This document shows, piece by piece, positions 8,079 through 14,121 of a DNA stretch of 14,121 nt. Both the position numbers and the translations under genes were made by a program. The stretch spans positions 1-14,121 of the forward strand of contig JAZRPB010000038.1 in assembly GCA_045649025.1 (NCBI GenBank), read 5' to 3'. How positions within the stretch are numbered: position 1 is the first letter of the stretch; each line of letters starts with the position of its first letter. The notes below the pieces were generated by a model. It had not been told where the DNA came from. It did not search any database and saw nothing but the letters and a program-made list of their open reading frames with translations. Source of the DNA: Ornithomonoglobus_A sp045649025 (GTDB taxonomy: Bacteria; Bacillota; Clostridia; UBA1381).

Positions 8079-8338
8079 TGAAAACATTTAAATTTGTTAT
8101 TTCAACACCTGACGGCAATTTGTATGAAGGTGATATAGTAAAAATATCACTTCGGGGAGCAGAGGGTGACCTTGCGATAATGGCAAACCATACTCCGTTT
8201 GTAACCTCGGTAAAGCCGTGCAGTTCGCATATTGAGCTCGAAGACGGAACAATAAAAACTTTTAATGCACAAAGAGGCCTTTTAAGTGTATCACAGGAGA
8301 AAGTTACGTTTATGTCGGGCAGTGCAAAATGGGCATGA
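8078..8338 (+). CDS. atpC: F1 ATP synthase subunit epsilon, short form without C-terminal helices
   Basis: The 86-residue protein covers the N-terminal beta-sandwich of epsilon, which joins gamma to the c-ring. It has FVISTPDGNLYEGDI near the start, GAEGDLAIMANHTPFVTSV (27-45) and the strand GLLSVSQEKVTFMSGSA near the end. Most epsilon subunits have about 130-140 residues, with a C-terminal pair of helices that can extend into F1 and inhibit ATP hydrolysis. Here the stop falls right after the beta-sandwich. I see no continuation in other frames downstream, so this looks like a natural short form, not a frameshift. It overlaps atpD by one base (TAATG). Confidence 0.93.
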   Translation: MKTFKFVISTPDGNLYEGDIVKISLRGAEGDLAIMANHTPFVTSVKPCSSHIELEDGTIKTFNAQRGLLSVSQEKVTFMSGSAKWA

Positions 8339-8351
8339 TTTAAATTGTATG

Positions 8352-8363
8352 GTCTTTATATAA
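8352..8363. repeat. 12-base direct repeat GTCTTTATATAA, copy 1
   Basis: This copy is identical to 8510-8521. The two copies stand near the two ends of the gap between atpC and the acyltransferase gene, with 146 bases between them. This copy runs into an exact TATAAT (8359-8364), so it may hold a -10 box, but no convincing -35 lies at the right distance. The origin of the repeat is not clear. Confidence 0.5.
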
Positions 8364-8381
8364 TAATCGAAAAGCACTTTC

Positions 8382-8482
8382 AGTAATACTAAAAAGTAGG
8401 TTAGAGAGATTTTTTGGTTCTAACACAACATAACCTTGTCACCCAAGCGGTTTGCATCTAAACCTTATGTGTCGCAATTACT
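8382..8482 (+). ncRNA. Candidate structured RNA upstream of the acyltransferase operon
   Basis: Five helices nest without conflict in about 100 bases. They are: outer helix AGTAAT 8382-8387 with ATTACT 8477-8482; hairpin GTTAGA 8400-8405 with TCTAAC 8419-8424; an 8-bp helix with one bulged A, 8425-8433 with 8465-8472; and inside it hairpins CTTG 8435-8438/CAAG 8444-8447 and GGTTT 8449-8453/AAACC 8460-8464. The second and third helices abut with no gap, and the inner two form a tight three-way junction. I do not recognise a known RNA family. It could be a cis-regulatory leader or a small RNA, or chance pairing in AT-rich DNA. Confidence 0.3.
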
Positions 8483-8509
8483 AAAAAACACTGGCATCTG
8501 GATTATACA

Positions 8510-8521
8510 GTCTTTATATAA
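8510..8521. repeat. 12-base direct repeat GTCTTTATATAA, copy 2
   Basis: This is the second copy of the repeat at 8352-8363, placed just before the AAAGGAG ribosome binding site (8528-8534) of the acyltransferase gene. It contains TATAAA (8517-8522), which could be a -10 box, but the -35 region is poor. Confidence 0.5.
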
Positions 8522-8544
8522 ATATAAAAAGGAGATAAAATACT

Positions 8545-9420
8545 ATGAAAAGCAAAAGAAAAATGGGCGACCGACGTGACGGAAGGCTGTTGAGAAAAGT
8601 TGATGCAATGCACTTTCTTATGCCCCTTATTTATCCAAACAGATGCGATAACGAAGCATTTATTTCTGAAAGAATAGACTTAACCAATATAAATAAATAT
8701 CTTGAAAAGAAAAATGCAACCAACCCCGAATATAAATATAATTTATTTCAGGTTATTGTATCGGCAGTGTTAAAAACCATAACGCTGCGTCCGAAAATGA
8801 ATATATTTATAGCAAACAAGAATATGTATCAAAGAAACGAGGTCAGTGCCGCTTTTGTTATAAAGAAGGTGTTTGAGGATAATTCCGAGGAGGGTATGGC
8901 ATTTATTCATTCAAAGGAAAGCGACACAATCGAGGACGTGCATAATGATATTTATAGGCAGGTAAACCGTTGCAGAAAAGAAAAAAAGCAAGACAGCACC
9001 GTTGAGGTTATGGAGCTTTTTAATAAACTTCCGAGGTTTATTTCAAAAGCGGCAGTGAGCTTTGTGTGTTATTTAGATAAAATAGGAAAAGTACCAAAGT
9101 CGTTTGTTTCAACCGACCCGTACTATTCGTCGGTTGTTATATCAAATCTTGGTTCAATAAAGCTAAAATGCGGATATCATCATTTAACAAACTGGGGAAC
9201 AACCTCGGTGTTCCTTGTTATAGGCGAAAAGAAAATACGTCCGTTTTATGATGAAAATGGCAATGTAACAATGAAAGACAGCGTAGATATAGGACTTACA
9301 GTAGACGAAAGAATTGCTGACGGATACTATTTTTCAAAAACCGTCAAATTACTCAAAAAACTGTTAGAAAATCCCGAATTGCTTGAAAATGCATTCGGAG
9401 AAGAGGTGGACTATGAATAA
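8545..9420 (+). CDS. E2-like (2-oxoacid dehydrogenase acyltransferase fold) acyltransferase, altered catalytic motif
   Basis: This 291-residue soluble protein resembles the catalytic domain of 2-oxoacid dehydrogenase E2 and chloramphenicol acetyltransferase. It has no lipoyl or peripheral-subunit-binding domain. The strand VVISNLGS (197-204) matches the E2 'xTNLGxxG' segment. LTVDERIADGYY (251-262) stands where E2 has DHRxxDG, so the catalytic His is Glu257-equivalent (in DERIADG, 254-260, His would be at 255 and Glu is there) while the Asp-Gly is kept. A His pair, H212-H213 in GYHHLTNWGTTS, could be an alternative active site; that is inference. As I recall, Clostridia homologues also read DERI-x-DG, so the change seems fixed. 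AAAGGAG lies 10 bases before the ATG. The next gene overlaps by 8 bases. True substrate unknown; acyl transfer is a family-based guess. Confidence 0.7.
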   Translation: MKSKRKMGDRRDGRLLRKVDAMHFLMPLIYPNRCDNEAFISERIDLTNINKYLEKKNATNPEYKYNLFQVIVSAVLKTITLRPKMNIFIANKNMYQRNEVSAAFVIKKVFEDNSEEGMAFIHSKESDTIEDVHNDIYRQVNRCRKEKKQDSTVEVMELFNKLPRFISKAAVSFVCYLDKIGKVPKSFVSTDPYYSSVVISNLGSIKLKCGYHHLTNWGTTSVFLVIGEKKIRPFYDENGNVTMKDSVDIGLTVDERIADGYYFSKTVKLLKKLLENPELLENAFGEEVDYE

Positions 9421-11152
9421 CGTTGGTGCAAAAACTCCGTGGAAAGACCATATGGGCGACGTGCCTATGCATATAGACTATTTTGATGGCTCAATGTATG
9501 AAGCGGTTGAAAAAATAGCACAGAAATACCCTAATAATATTGCATTTGATTTTATGGGACGCTCAACCACATATGCAAAATTGATAGAGCAGATACAAAG
9601 ATGTGCAAAAGCATTAAAAACAATAGGTGTAAGAGAAAAGGATAAGGTAACAATCGCAATGCCAAACTGTCCACAGGCAATTTATATGTTCTATGCTATA
9701 AATCTTGTGGGCGGTATTGCAAATATGATTCATCCTCTTTCAGCAGAGAAGGAAATTGAATTTTATCTTAATCAATCGGGCAGTGTTACAGCAATAACAC
9801 TCGACCAATTCTACGGAAAATTTGAAAGAATAAGACACAACACAAGCGTTGTTAATATTATAATTGCAAGTGTTAAGGACGAGCTTTCAAAGCCTATAAA
9901 GGCAGGTTATATGCTCACAGAGGGACGAAAAATACAAAAAATTCCCCAAGACGCACCAATCATAAGATGGAACGACTTTTTAAAACTTGATAAATCCTGC
10001 TTCTATAACTACAAGGTAAAAAGAAGCAAGGATGATGCCGCAGTTATTTTGTATTCAGGAGGTACAACAGGCACAAATAAGGGCATAGTTTTAACAAATG
10101 GAAACTTCAATGCCTTGGGTGAACAGGTAATTGCCGCAAACCAAATGTTCAGGGTGGGCGATAAAATGCTTGCTGCAATGCCTCTTTTCCACGGTTTTGG
10201 ACTTGGAGTGTGTATCCACACAATGCTCTCGAGCGGCGGCAGATGTATTCTTGTTCCACGCTTTACGCCAAAGAGCTATGCAAAGCTTATTATAAAATAT
10301 AAATGTAACTTTATTGCGGGTGTGCCAACATTATATGAGGCACTTTTAAGGCTCGATTTTATGGAAAAAGCAGATTTAAGCTCGCTAAAGGGTGTGTTCT
10401 CGGGCGGAGATTCGCTTTCTGTTGAGCTTAAAAAGAAGCTCGATAAGTTTTTATACGACCATAAAAGTATGGTACAGGTGCGTGAGGGCTACGGCACAAC
10501 CGAAACAGTTACCGCCTGTTGCTTAACGCCTGCAACAATGTATAAACAGGGAAGTATAGGAATACCGTTCCCCGATACATATATAAAAATTGTAAAGCCC
10601 GATACCGACGAGGAATTGCCGTATGGCGAGGAGGGTGAAATTCTTTTGGCAGGGCCTACGGTTATGAAGGAATATATGAACCATCCCGATGAAACTGCAA
10701 ACACCTTAAGAGTACACGCAGACGGACTTACGTGGGTGTATACGGGTGATTTGGGATATATGGATAACGAGGGCTTTATATACTTTAAGGGCAGAGCAAA
10801 GAGAATGATTATAACCTCGGGCTATAATGTGTATCCAGGGCAGATAGAGAATATTTTAGATGCACACGAATGTGTGCAAATGAGCTGTGTTATTGGTGTG
10901 CCCGACGAGTACAAAATGCAGAAGATAAAGGCATTTGTAAAGCTTGTGCCTGGTGTTATGGCAAGTGAGAGTGTGAAGAATGCATTAATGGAATATTGCT
11001 CAAAGCATATTGCAAAGTATTCTATGCCTTATGATATAGAGTTTAGAGAAGATATGCCAAAAACCCTTGTAGGAAAGGTGGCATACCGTCAGCTTGAGGA
11101 GGAGGAGCTAAAGAAAACAGAGGCTTTGGAGAAAGAAAAGGTGTTGGTTTAG
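9413..11152 (+). CDS. AMP-binding acyl-CoA/acyl-acid ligase-like enzyme
   Basis: This 579-residue enzyme is of the ANL class I adenylate-forming superfamily, which activates a carboxylic acid as acyl-AMP and usually passes it to CoA or a carrier. Visible motifs are the P-loop YSGGTTGTNKG (214-224), GYGTTE (359-364), YTGDLG (443-448), the hinge region YFKGRAKRMIITSGYNVYPG (457-476) and the C-terminal catalytic lysine in PKTLVGKVAYR (549-559, K555). All core residues are present, so it should be active. MPLFHGFGLG (256-265) is typical of fatty-acid/aromatic acyl ligases. ATG 9413 is chosen with GAGGTGG just upstream; an in-frame ATG at 9383 has no such site. It overlaps the acyltransferase gene by 8 bases, suggesting they act on the same acyl group. 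The acid is unknown. Confidence 0.88.
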   Translation: MNNVGAKTPWKDHMGDVPMHIDYFDGSMYEAVEKIAQKYPNNIAFDFMGRSTTYAKLIEQIQRCAKALKTIGVREKDKVTIAMPNCPQAIYMFYAINLVGGIANMIHPLSAEKEIEFYLNQSGSVTAITLDQFYGKFERIRHNTSVVNIIIASVKDELSKPIKAGYMLTEGRKIQKIPQDAPIIRWNDFLKLDKSCFYNYKVKRSKDDAAVILYSGGTTGTNKGIVLTNGNFNALGEQVIAANQMFRVGDKMLAAMPLFHGFGLGVCIHTMLSSGGRCILVPRFTPKSYAKLIIKYKCNFIAGVPTLYEALLRLDFMEKADLSSLKGVFSGGDSLSVELKKKLDKFLYDHKSMVQVREGYGTTETVTACCLTPATMYKQGSIGIPFPDTYIKIVKPDTDEELPYGEEGEILLAGPTVMKEYMNHPDETANTLRVHADGLTWVYTGDLGYMDNEGFIYFKGRAKRMIITSGYNVYPGQIENILDAHECVQMSCVIGVPDEYKMQKIKAFVKLVPGVMASESVKNALMEYCSKHIAKYSMPYDIEFREDMPKTLVGKVAYRQLEEEELKKTEALEKEKVLV

Positions 11153-11826
11153 TGAAAAGAACAAAATTAAAGGACAGAGAGCTTCCAAACTACACAAGAG
11201 GCGAGGAAATAATGAATATGGTAACGCATATTGCGGGCGGCGGACTTGCAATTGCTATGCTTGCGTTGTGCGTTATTTTCTCTGCAATAAAGGGTGATGC
11301 GTGGGCGGTTGTATCAAGTGCAATTTACGGCTTCACCATGGTTTTACTCTACACCATTTCAAGCACATATCACGGCTTAAGGGTTGGTACAGGCAAAAAG
11401 GTGATGAGAATTTTAGACCATTGCACCATATTTTTGCTGATTTCAGGAACATACACACCAATACTTCTTGCAGGAATACGTCCGTTATATCCTGTGACTG
11501 CGTGGGTGATTTTTGGTATACAGTGGGGCATAACCGCACTTTGTGCAACACTTAACGCAATTGATTTAAAGAAATATTCAAAAATATCAATGGCAGCATA
11601 TATTGCACTTGGCTGGTGTGTGGTTATTATCTTGAAAAAAACAATAGAGGTTATAACAATTGCAGGCTTTTTGTATCTTCTTGCGGGAGGTATTATGTAC
11701 ACAATCGGAGCAGTGTTGTATGGAGTGGGTAAAAAGAAAAAGTTTATTCATTCTGTGTTCCACATTTTTGTGGTGCTTGCATCAATACTTCAGTTTATAG
11801 CAATATTTTTCTATATTGTGTTGTAA
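11152..11826 (+). CDS. HlyIII/PAQR family seven-helix membrane protein
   Basis: This 224-residue protein has about seven membrane helices and matches the hemolysin III/progestin-adipoQ receptor (PAQR) family, a likely zinc-dependent membrane hydrolase group. It has the conserved N-terminal YTRGEEIMNMVTHIAGG (14-30), SSTYH (70-74), LDHCTIFLLISGTYTP (88-103) and the C-terminal HSVFH (200-204). H74, D89, H200 and H204 are the expected metal ligands. The GTG at 11152 is preferred over the ATG at 11212, although the latter has a better ribosome binding site, because the family-conserved GEE lies before it. The GTG overlaps the TAG of the ligase gene by one base, so this is the third gene of the operon. 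Whether it is haemolytic is unproven; lipid or amide hydrolysis fits the CREST fold. Confidence 0.88.
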   Translation: MKRTKLKDRELPNYTRGEEIMNMVTHIAGGGLAIAMLALCVIFSAIKGDAWAVVSSAIYGFTMVLLYTISSTYHGLRVGTGKKVMRILDHCTIFLLISGTYTPILLAGIRPLYPVTAWVIFGIQWGITALCATLNAIDLKKYSKISMAAYIALGWCVVIILKKTIEVITIAGFLYLLAGGIMYTIGAVLYGVGKKKKFIHSVFHIFVVLASILQFIAIFFYIVL

Positions 11827-11830
11827 CACA

Positions 11831-11869
11831 AAAAGGGGATGTTTTTTTAAACATTTCCTTTTGTTTTTT
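11831..11869 (+). terminator. Strong intrinsic terminator of the acyltransferase-ligase-HlyIII operon
   Basis: Stem 11831-11844 (AAAAGGGGATGTTT) pairs along all 14 bases with 11849-11862 (AAACATTTCCTTTT), including two G-T wobbles. The loop is TTTT. It is followed by G and six T residues at 11864-11869. It begins 4 bases after the HlyIII stop codon. Confidence 0.9.
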
Positions 11870-11897
11870 ATTACCAAAGCTACCTAAAATAACCCTC

Positions 11898-11935
11898 TAC
11901 AAAATTGTATAAAATATTTTTCAAATTTTGTACAA
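11898..11935. promoter_or_regulatory. Inverted repeat, candidate operator upstream of the Lrp/AsnC gene
   Basis: There is a perfect 9-bp inverted repeat, TACAAAATT at 11898-11906 and AATTTTGTA at 11924-11932, with 17 bases between the arms. An overlapping 8-base palindrome TTGTACAA lies at 11928-11935. It sits about 40-70 bases upstream of the predicted -35 box. Lrp/AsnC regulators often bind such AT-rich dyads near their own promoters, so autoregulation is plausible but inferred. Confidence 0.35.
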
Positions 11936-11970
11936 GTTTTTTTGCAAAAACAGTAGAAATTTTTTTTGTT

Positions 11971-11999
11971 TTGATATATAATATATAAGATAGGATAAT
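11971..11999 (+). promoter_or_regulatory. Sigma-A-type promoter of the Lrp-aminotransferase operon
   Basis: TTGATA at 11971-11976 (5 of 6 to the consensus) is followed after exactly 17 bases by GATAAT at 11994-11999 (5 of 6). It lies between the terminator at 11831-11869 and the regulator gene at 12041, so it fits as the start of a new transcription unit with a leader of about 35 bases. An exact TATAAT at 11977-11982 has no matching -35 box. Confidence 0.65.
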
Positions 12000-12040
12000 T
12001 ATGCGTATAAGTAAAATAAAATGAGAGGCGGAAAACGAAT

Positions 12041-12523
12041 ATGGACGAGCTTTTAAAACTTTTGGAAAAGGAAAAGAATATGGTATCACGAGCCAGATTT
12101 GCTCGTATTTTAGGTATAAGCGAAGAAGAAGTATCGCAAAAAATAGACGCTCTTGAAAGTGATGGCGTAATTGCAGGCTATAAAACTCTCATTAACTGGG
12201 AAAAAACTGACCGCGAGGTTGTTAATGCTCTTATAGAATTAAAGGTAACACCGCAAAAAGGCGGCGGTTTTGATATGATTGCAGATAAAATATACGGCTA
12301 TCCGCAGGTTAAATCGTTGTATCTTATGAGCGGTGCATATGATTTGGCTGTCACATTAGAGGGCAACACAATGCAAGAGGTTGCAATGTTTGTTGCACAA
12401 AAGCTTGCACCAATGGATGAGGTGCTTTCAACTGCAACACATTTTGTATTAAAGAAGTATAAGGAGGAGGGGATTGTGTTTGAAGATGATGACCAACACG
12501 ATGCCCGACAAATGGTTATATGA
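12041..12523 (+). CDS. Lrp/AsnC family transcriptional regulator
   Basis: This 160-residue protein has the usual Lrp/AsnC layout. The N-terminal winged helix-turn-helix is at about 3-48, with the helix-turn-helix around ARFARILGISEEEVSQKIDA (residues 18-37). A RAM/ligand-binding domain follows (about 60-145) with the GAYDLAVTLEG segment (98-108). Such regulators sense amino acids and form octamers. GAGGCGG lies about 9 bases before the ATG. The TGA stop overlaps the start of the aminotransferase gene by 4 bases, so the regulator and enzyme are co-translated. It probably controls this operon through the dyad upstream; that is inference. The last residues (EDDDQHDARQMVI) are an acidic tail without a clear role. 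Confidence 0.9.
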   Translation: MDELLKLLEKEKNMVSRARFARILGISEEEVSQKIDALESDGVIAGYKTLINWEKTDREVVNALIELKVTPQKGGGFDMIADKIYGYPQVKSLYLMSGAYDLAVTLEGNTMQEVAMFVAQKLAPMDEVLSTATHFVLKKYKEEGIVFEDDDQHDARQMVI

Positions 12524-13704
12524 TAGATTTAGATAAATTGGTTAACACAACAGTTGATGGATTGCCGCCTTCAGGCATAAGAAAATTTTTTGATATTGCC
12601 GCAGAAATGAAGGACGCAATTTCTCTTGGCGTTGGTGAGCCTGATTTTAACACCCCATGGCAAATTCGTGAGGCGGGTATTTATTCATTAAAAAAAGGTC
12701 AAACCTTTTATACGGCAAATGCAGGTCTTATGGAATTAAGAAGCGAAATCTGTAACTATATGCAACGTAAATATAACGTAAGCTATAATGCAAGAGGTGA
12801 GGTGCTTGTAACGGTTGGCGGCTCCGAGGCAATAGACGCAATGATAAGATGTGTTGTAAACCCTGGTGATGAAGTTTTAATTCCCGAGCCGAGCTTTGTG
12901 TGCTATTCGCCGTTGACTATTATGGCAGGCGGTGTACCTGTTCCTATTGTTACAAAGGAAGATGACGATTTCAGACTTCTGCCCGAGCAATTAAAGGAAA
13001 AGATAACCGAAAAAACAAAGCTTTTGATTTTACCATATCCCAACAACCCCACAGGCGGAGTTATGTCGAAAAAGGATTTGGAAAATATTGCCAAGGTTTT
13101 AAGAGATACAAATATATTGGTGCTTTCCGATGAAATATATGCAGAATTAAGATATGGCGAGGAAAAGCACACACCATTCTCTGCAATAGAGGGAATGAAG
13201 GAAAGAACAGTTGTTGTAAACGGTTTTTCAAAGGCATTTGCCATGACGGGCTGGCGACTTGGCTACGCAGTAGGACCTCAAAGAATAATAGGACTTATGA
13301 CAAAGGTTCATCAGTTTGGAATAATGTCGTCGCCCACCACAAGCCAATATGCAGCCATTGAAGCATTAAGAAGCTGTGATGACGATGTGGAAAATATGGT
13401 TAATGAGTATAACAACCGCCGTCGTTTTATTGTTGATAGCTTTAGAAATATGGGCTTATCCTGTTTTGAGCCTTTAGGTGCATTTTATGTGTTCCCCTGT
13501 ATAAAATCAACAGGTATGACATCTTTGGAGTTTTGCGAAACCTTACTTAAAGAGGAGAAGGTTGCAGTAGTGCCTGGCAACGCATTCGGTGAAAGCGGCG
13601 AGGGCTTTATAAGAATTTCTTACTGCTATTCTATTAACCATATAACTGAAGCTTTAGAGCGAATGAAAGCATTCCTTCAGGAGCTTAAAGAAGGTAAAAT
13701 TTAA
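12520..13704 (+). CDS. Class I/II PLP-dependent aminotransferase
   Basis: This 394-residue fold-type I PLP enzyme is of the aspartate/aromatic/alanine aminotransferase group, moving amino groups between amino acids and 2-oxoacids in the cytoplasm. Visible residues are SLGVGEPDFNTP near the N-terminus (35-46), PNNPTGG (174-180, N176 contacts PLP), SDEIYAEL (203-210, D204 and Y207), the Schiff-base lysine in GFSKAFAMTGWRLGY (235-249, K238), and the substrate carboxylate arginine in FIRISYC (363-369, R365). It is complete and of normal length. It starts in an ATGA overlap with the Lrp/AsnC gene. The exact substrate cannot be told; the pairing with Lrp suggests an amino acid sensed by that regulator. 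Confidence 0.9.
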   Translation: MIDLDKLVNTTVDGLPPSGIRKFFDIAAEMKDAISLGVGEPDFNTPWQIREAGIYSLKKGQTFYTANAGLMELRSEICNYMQRKYNVSYNARGEVLVTVGGSEAIDAMIRCVVNPGDEVLIPEPSFVCYSPLTIMAGGVPVPIVTKEDDDFRLLPEQLKEKITEKTKLLILPYPNNPTGGVMSKKDLENIAKVLRDTNILVLSDEIYAELRYGEEKHTPFSAIEGMKERTVVVNGFSKAFAMTGWRLGYAVGPQRIIGLMTKVHQFGIMSSPTTSQYAAIEALRSCDDDVENMVNEYNNRRRFIVDSFRNMGLSCFEPLGAFYVFPCIKSTGMTSLEFCETLLKEEKVAVVPGNAFGESGEGFIRISYCYSINHITEALERMKAFLQELKEGKI

Positions 13705-14121
13705 TGGATAAAGTTTTCTTAAAGAAAATTGAAAATTATAATATAGAGGAACTAAAAGCGATTTACAGCGAGATATTTGATGAAATAGACTTGAAGTCTA
13801 AAATCAAAAATGGTATGACTGTAGTTATAAAACCTAACTTAGTTATTAAAGCTAAGCCCGAAAGCGGTATAATTACTCACCCCTTCGTTGTGGCGGCTAT
13901 TGGTATTCTTATTAAAGAGATGGGCGCTAAGGTACTTATTGCCGAAAGCAGCGGCGGTCCCTTTACTTCTTCAACCTGCAAAATGATATTCTCTGGTGCA
14001 GGCTATAAGGATATAGCGGAAAAATACGGCTTTACCCTTTATACCGATGCAGAGCATAGCGTGGTATCAATAAAGAATCCTCTTATATGCAGTGAGCTTT
14101 CTGTTATTAAGCCTTATATAA
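13704..14121 (+). CDS. DUF362 domain protein, N-terminal part (cut by window end)
   Basis: The frame opens at ATG 13704, which shares one base with the TAA of the aminotransferase gene (TAATG), and stays open for 139 codons to the window edge. The peptide has VVIKPNLVIKA (40-50), GIITHPFVVAA (55-65) and VLIAESSGGP (77-86). These follow the DUF362 pattern of a KPNLV strand, a THP motif and a D/E-S-x-GG loop. Full-length DUF362 proteins often carry 4Fe-4S cluster motifs in the C-terminal part, which lies outside the window. The function of the family is not settled. The coupling suggests it is part of the Lrp-aminotransferase operon. Confidence 0.82.
   Translation, partial: MDKVFLKKIENYNIEELKAIYSEIFDEIDLKSKIKNGMTVVIKPNLVIKAKPESGIITHPFVVAAIGILIKEMGAKVLIAESSGGPFTSSTCKMIFSGAGYKDIAEKYGFTLYTDAEHSVVSIKNPLICSELSVIKPYI

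Noticed and set aside
8377..8415. Possible intrinsic terminator for atpC: short arms around 8377-8406 followed by six T residues at 8410-8415.
   Set aside because: The arms pair only as two 4-bp pieces separated by a large internal loop, so the stem is too weak to call. It also cannot act as a switch with the alternative fold, because the competing strands are transcribed after the T run.
8416..8440. Resemblance of GGTTCTAACACAACATAACC to a preQ1-I riboswitch stem-loop.
   Set aside because: The required A-rich tail that pairs with the loop is missing in the next bases, and no queuosine gene lies downstream.
11212..11214. ATG start for the HlyIII protein with a GCGAGGAA ribosome binding site.
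   Set aside because: The family-conserved YTRGEEIMN segment would be partly lost. The GTG at 11152 keeps it and is coupled to the stop of the previous gene.

Overview
The window looks like a low-GC Bacillota chromosome, most likely an anaerobic member of class Clostridia. The evidence is AT-rich DNA, strong GGAGG-type ribosome binding sites, the tail of a type III glutamine synthetase, a bacterial F1Fo ATP synthase operon, and a Clostridia-style cluster of an E2-like acyltransferase, an acyl-activating enzyme and a HlyIII/PAQR protein. Every supported gene is on the + strand. I see no mobile elements, CRISPR arrays, tRNA or rRNA genes.

Layout. (1) 2-97: C-terminal end of a type III glutamine synthetase, closed by a hairpin at 105-130 that looks like its terminator. 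(2) 149-1561: a MATE-family efflux transporter. (3) 1740-8338: a complete ATP synthase operon, atpI-atpB-atpE-atpF-atpH-atpA-atpG-atpD-atpC. Four of its junctions overlap (GTGA, ATGA, ATGA, TAATG). The c subunit has a Na+-type ion site with two membrane carboxylates, and epsilon has only its beta-sandwich domain. (4) 8339-8544: a 206-base gap with a 12-base direct repeat at its two ends and a compact set of nested helices between them, a candidate structured RNA. (5) 8545-11826: a tightly coupled three-gene operon made of an E2-like acyltransferase with a changed catalytic motif, an acyl-CoA/acyl-acid ligase-like AMP-binding enzyme, and a HlyIII/PAQR seven-helix membrane protein. It ends in a strong intrinsic terminator at 11831-11869. 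(6) 12041 to the right edge: a new operon with a good sigma-A-type promoter, encoding an Lrp/AsnC regulator, a class I/II PLP aminotransferase and the start of a DUF362 protein cut by the window end.

How the genes work together. The atp operon makes a rotary ATPase that, from its c-ring residues, probably couples to Na+. Loss of the epsilon C-terminal helices removes one known brake on ATP hydrolysis, which would suit a fermenter that runs the enzyme as an ion pump. The acyltransferase, ligase and PAQR set has the parts to activate a carboxylic acid, transfer the acyl group and act at the membrane. Its substrate is unknown, and it is the best candidate here for an uncharacterised system. The Lrp-aminotransferase pair looks like a regulator coupled to the amino-acid enzyme it may control.
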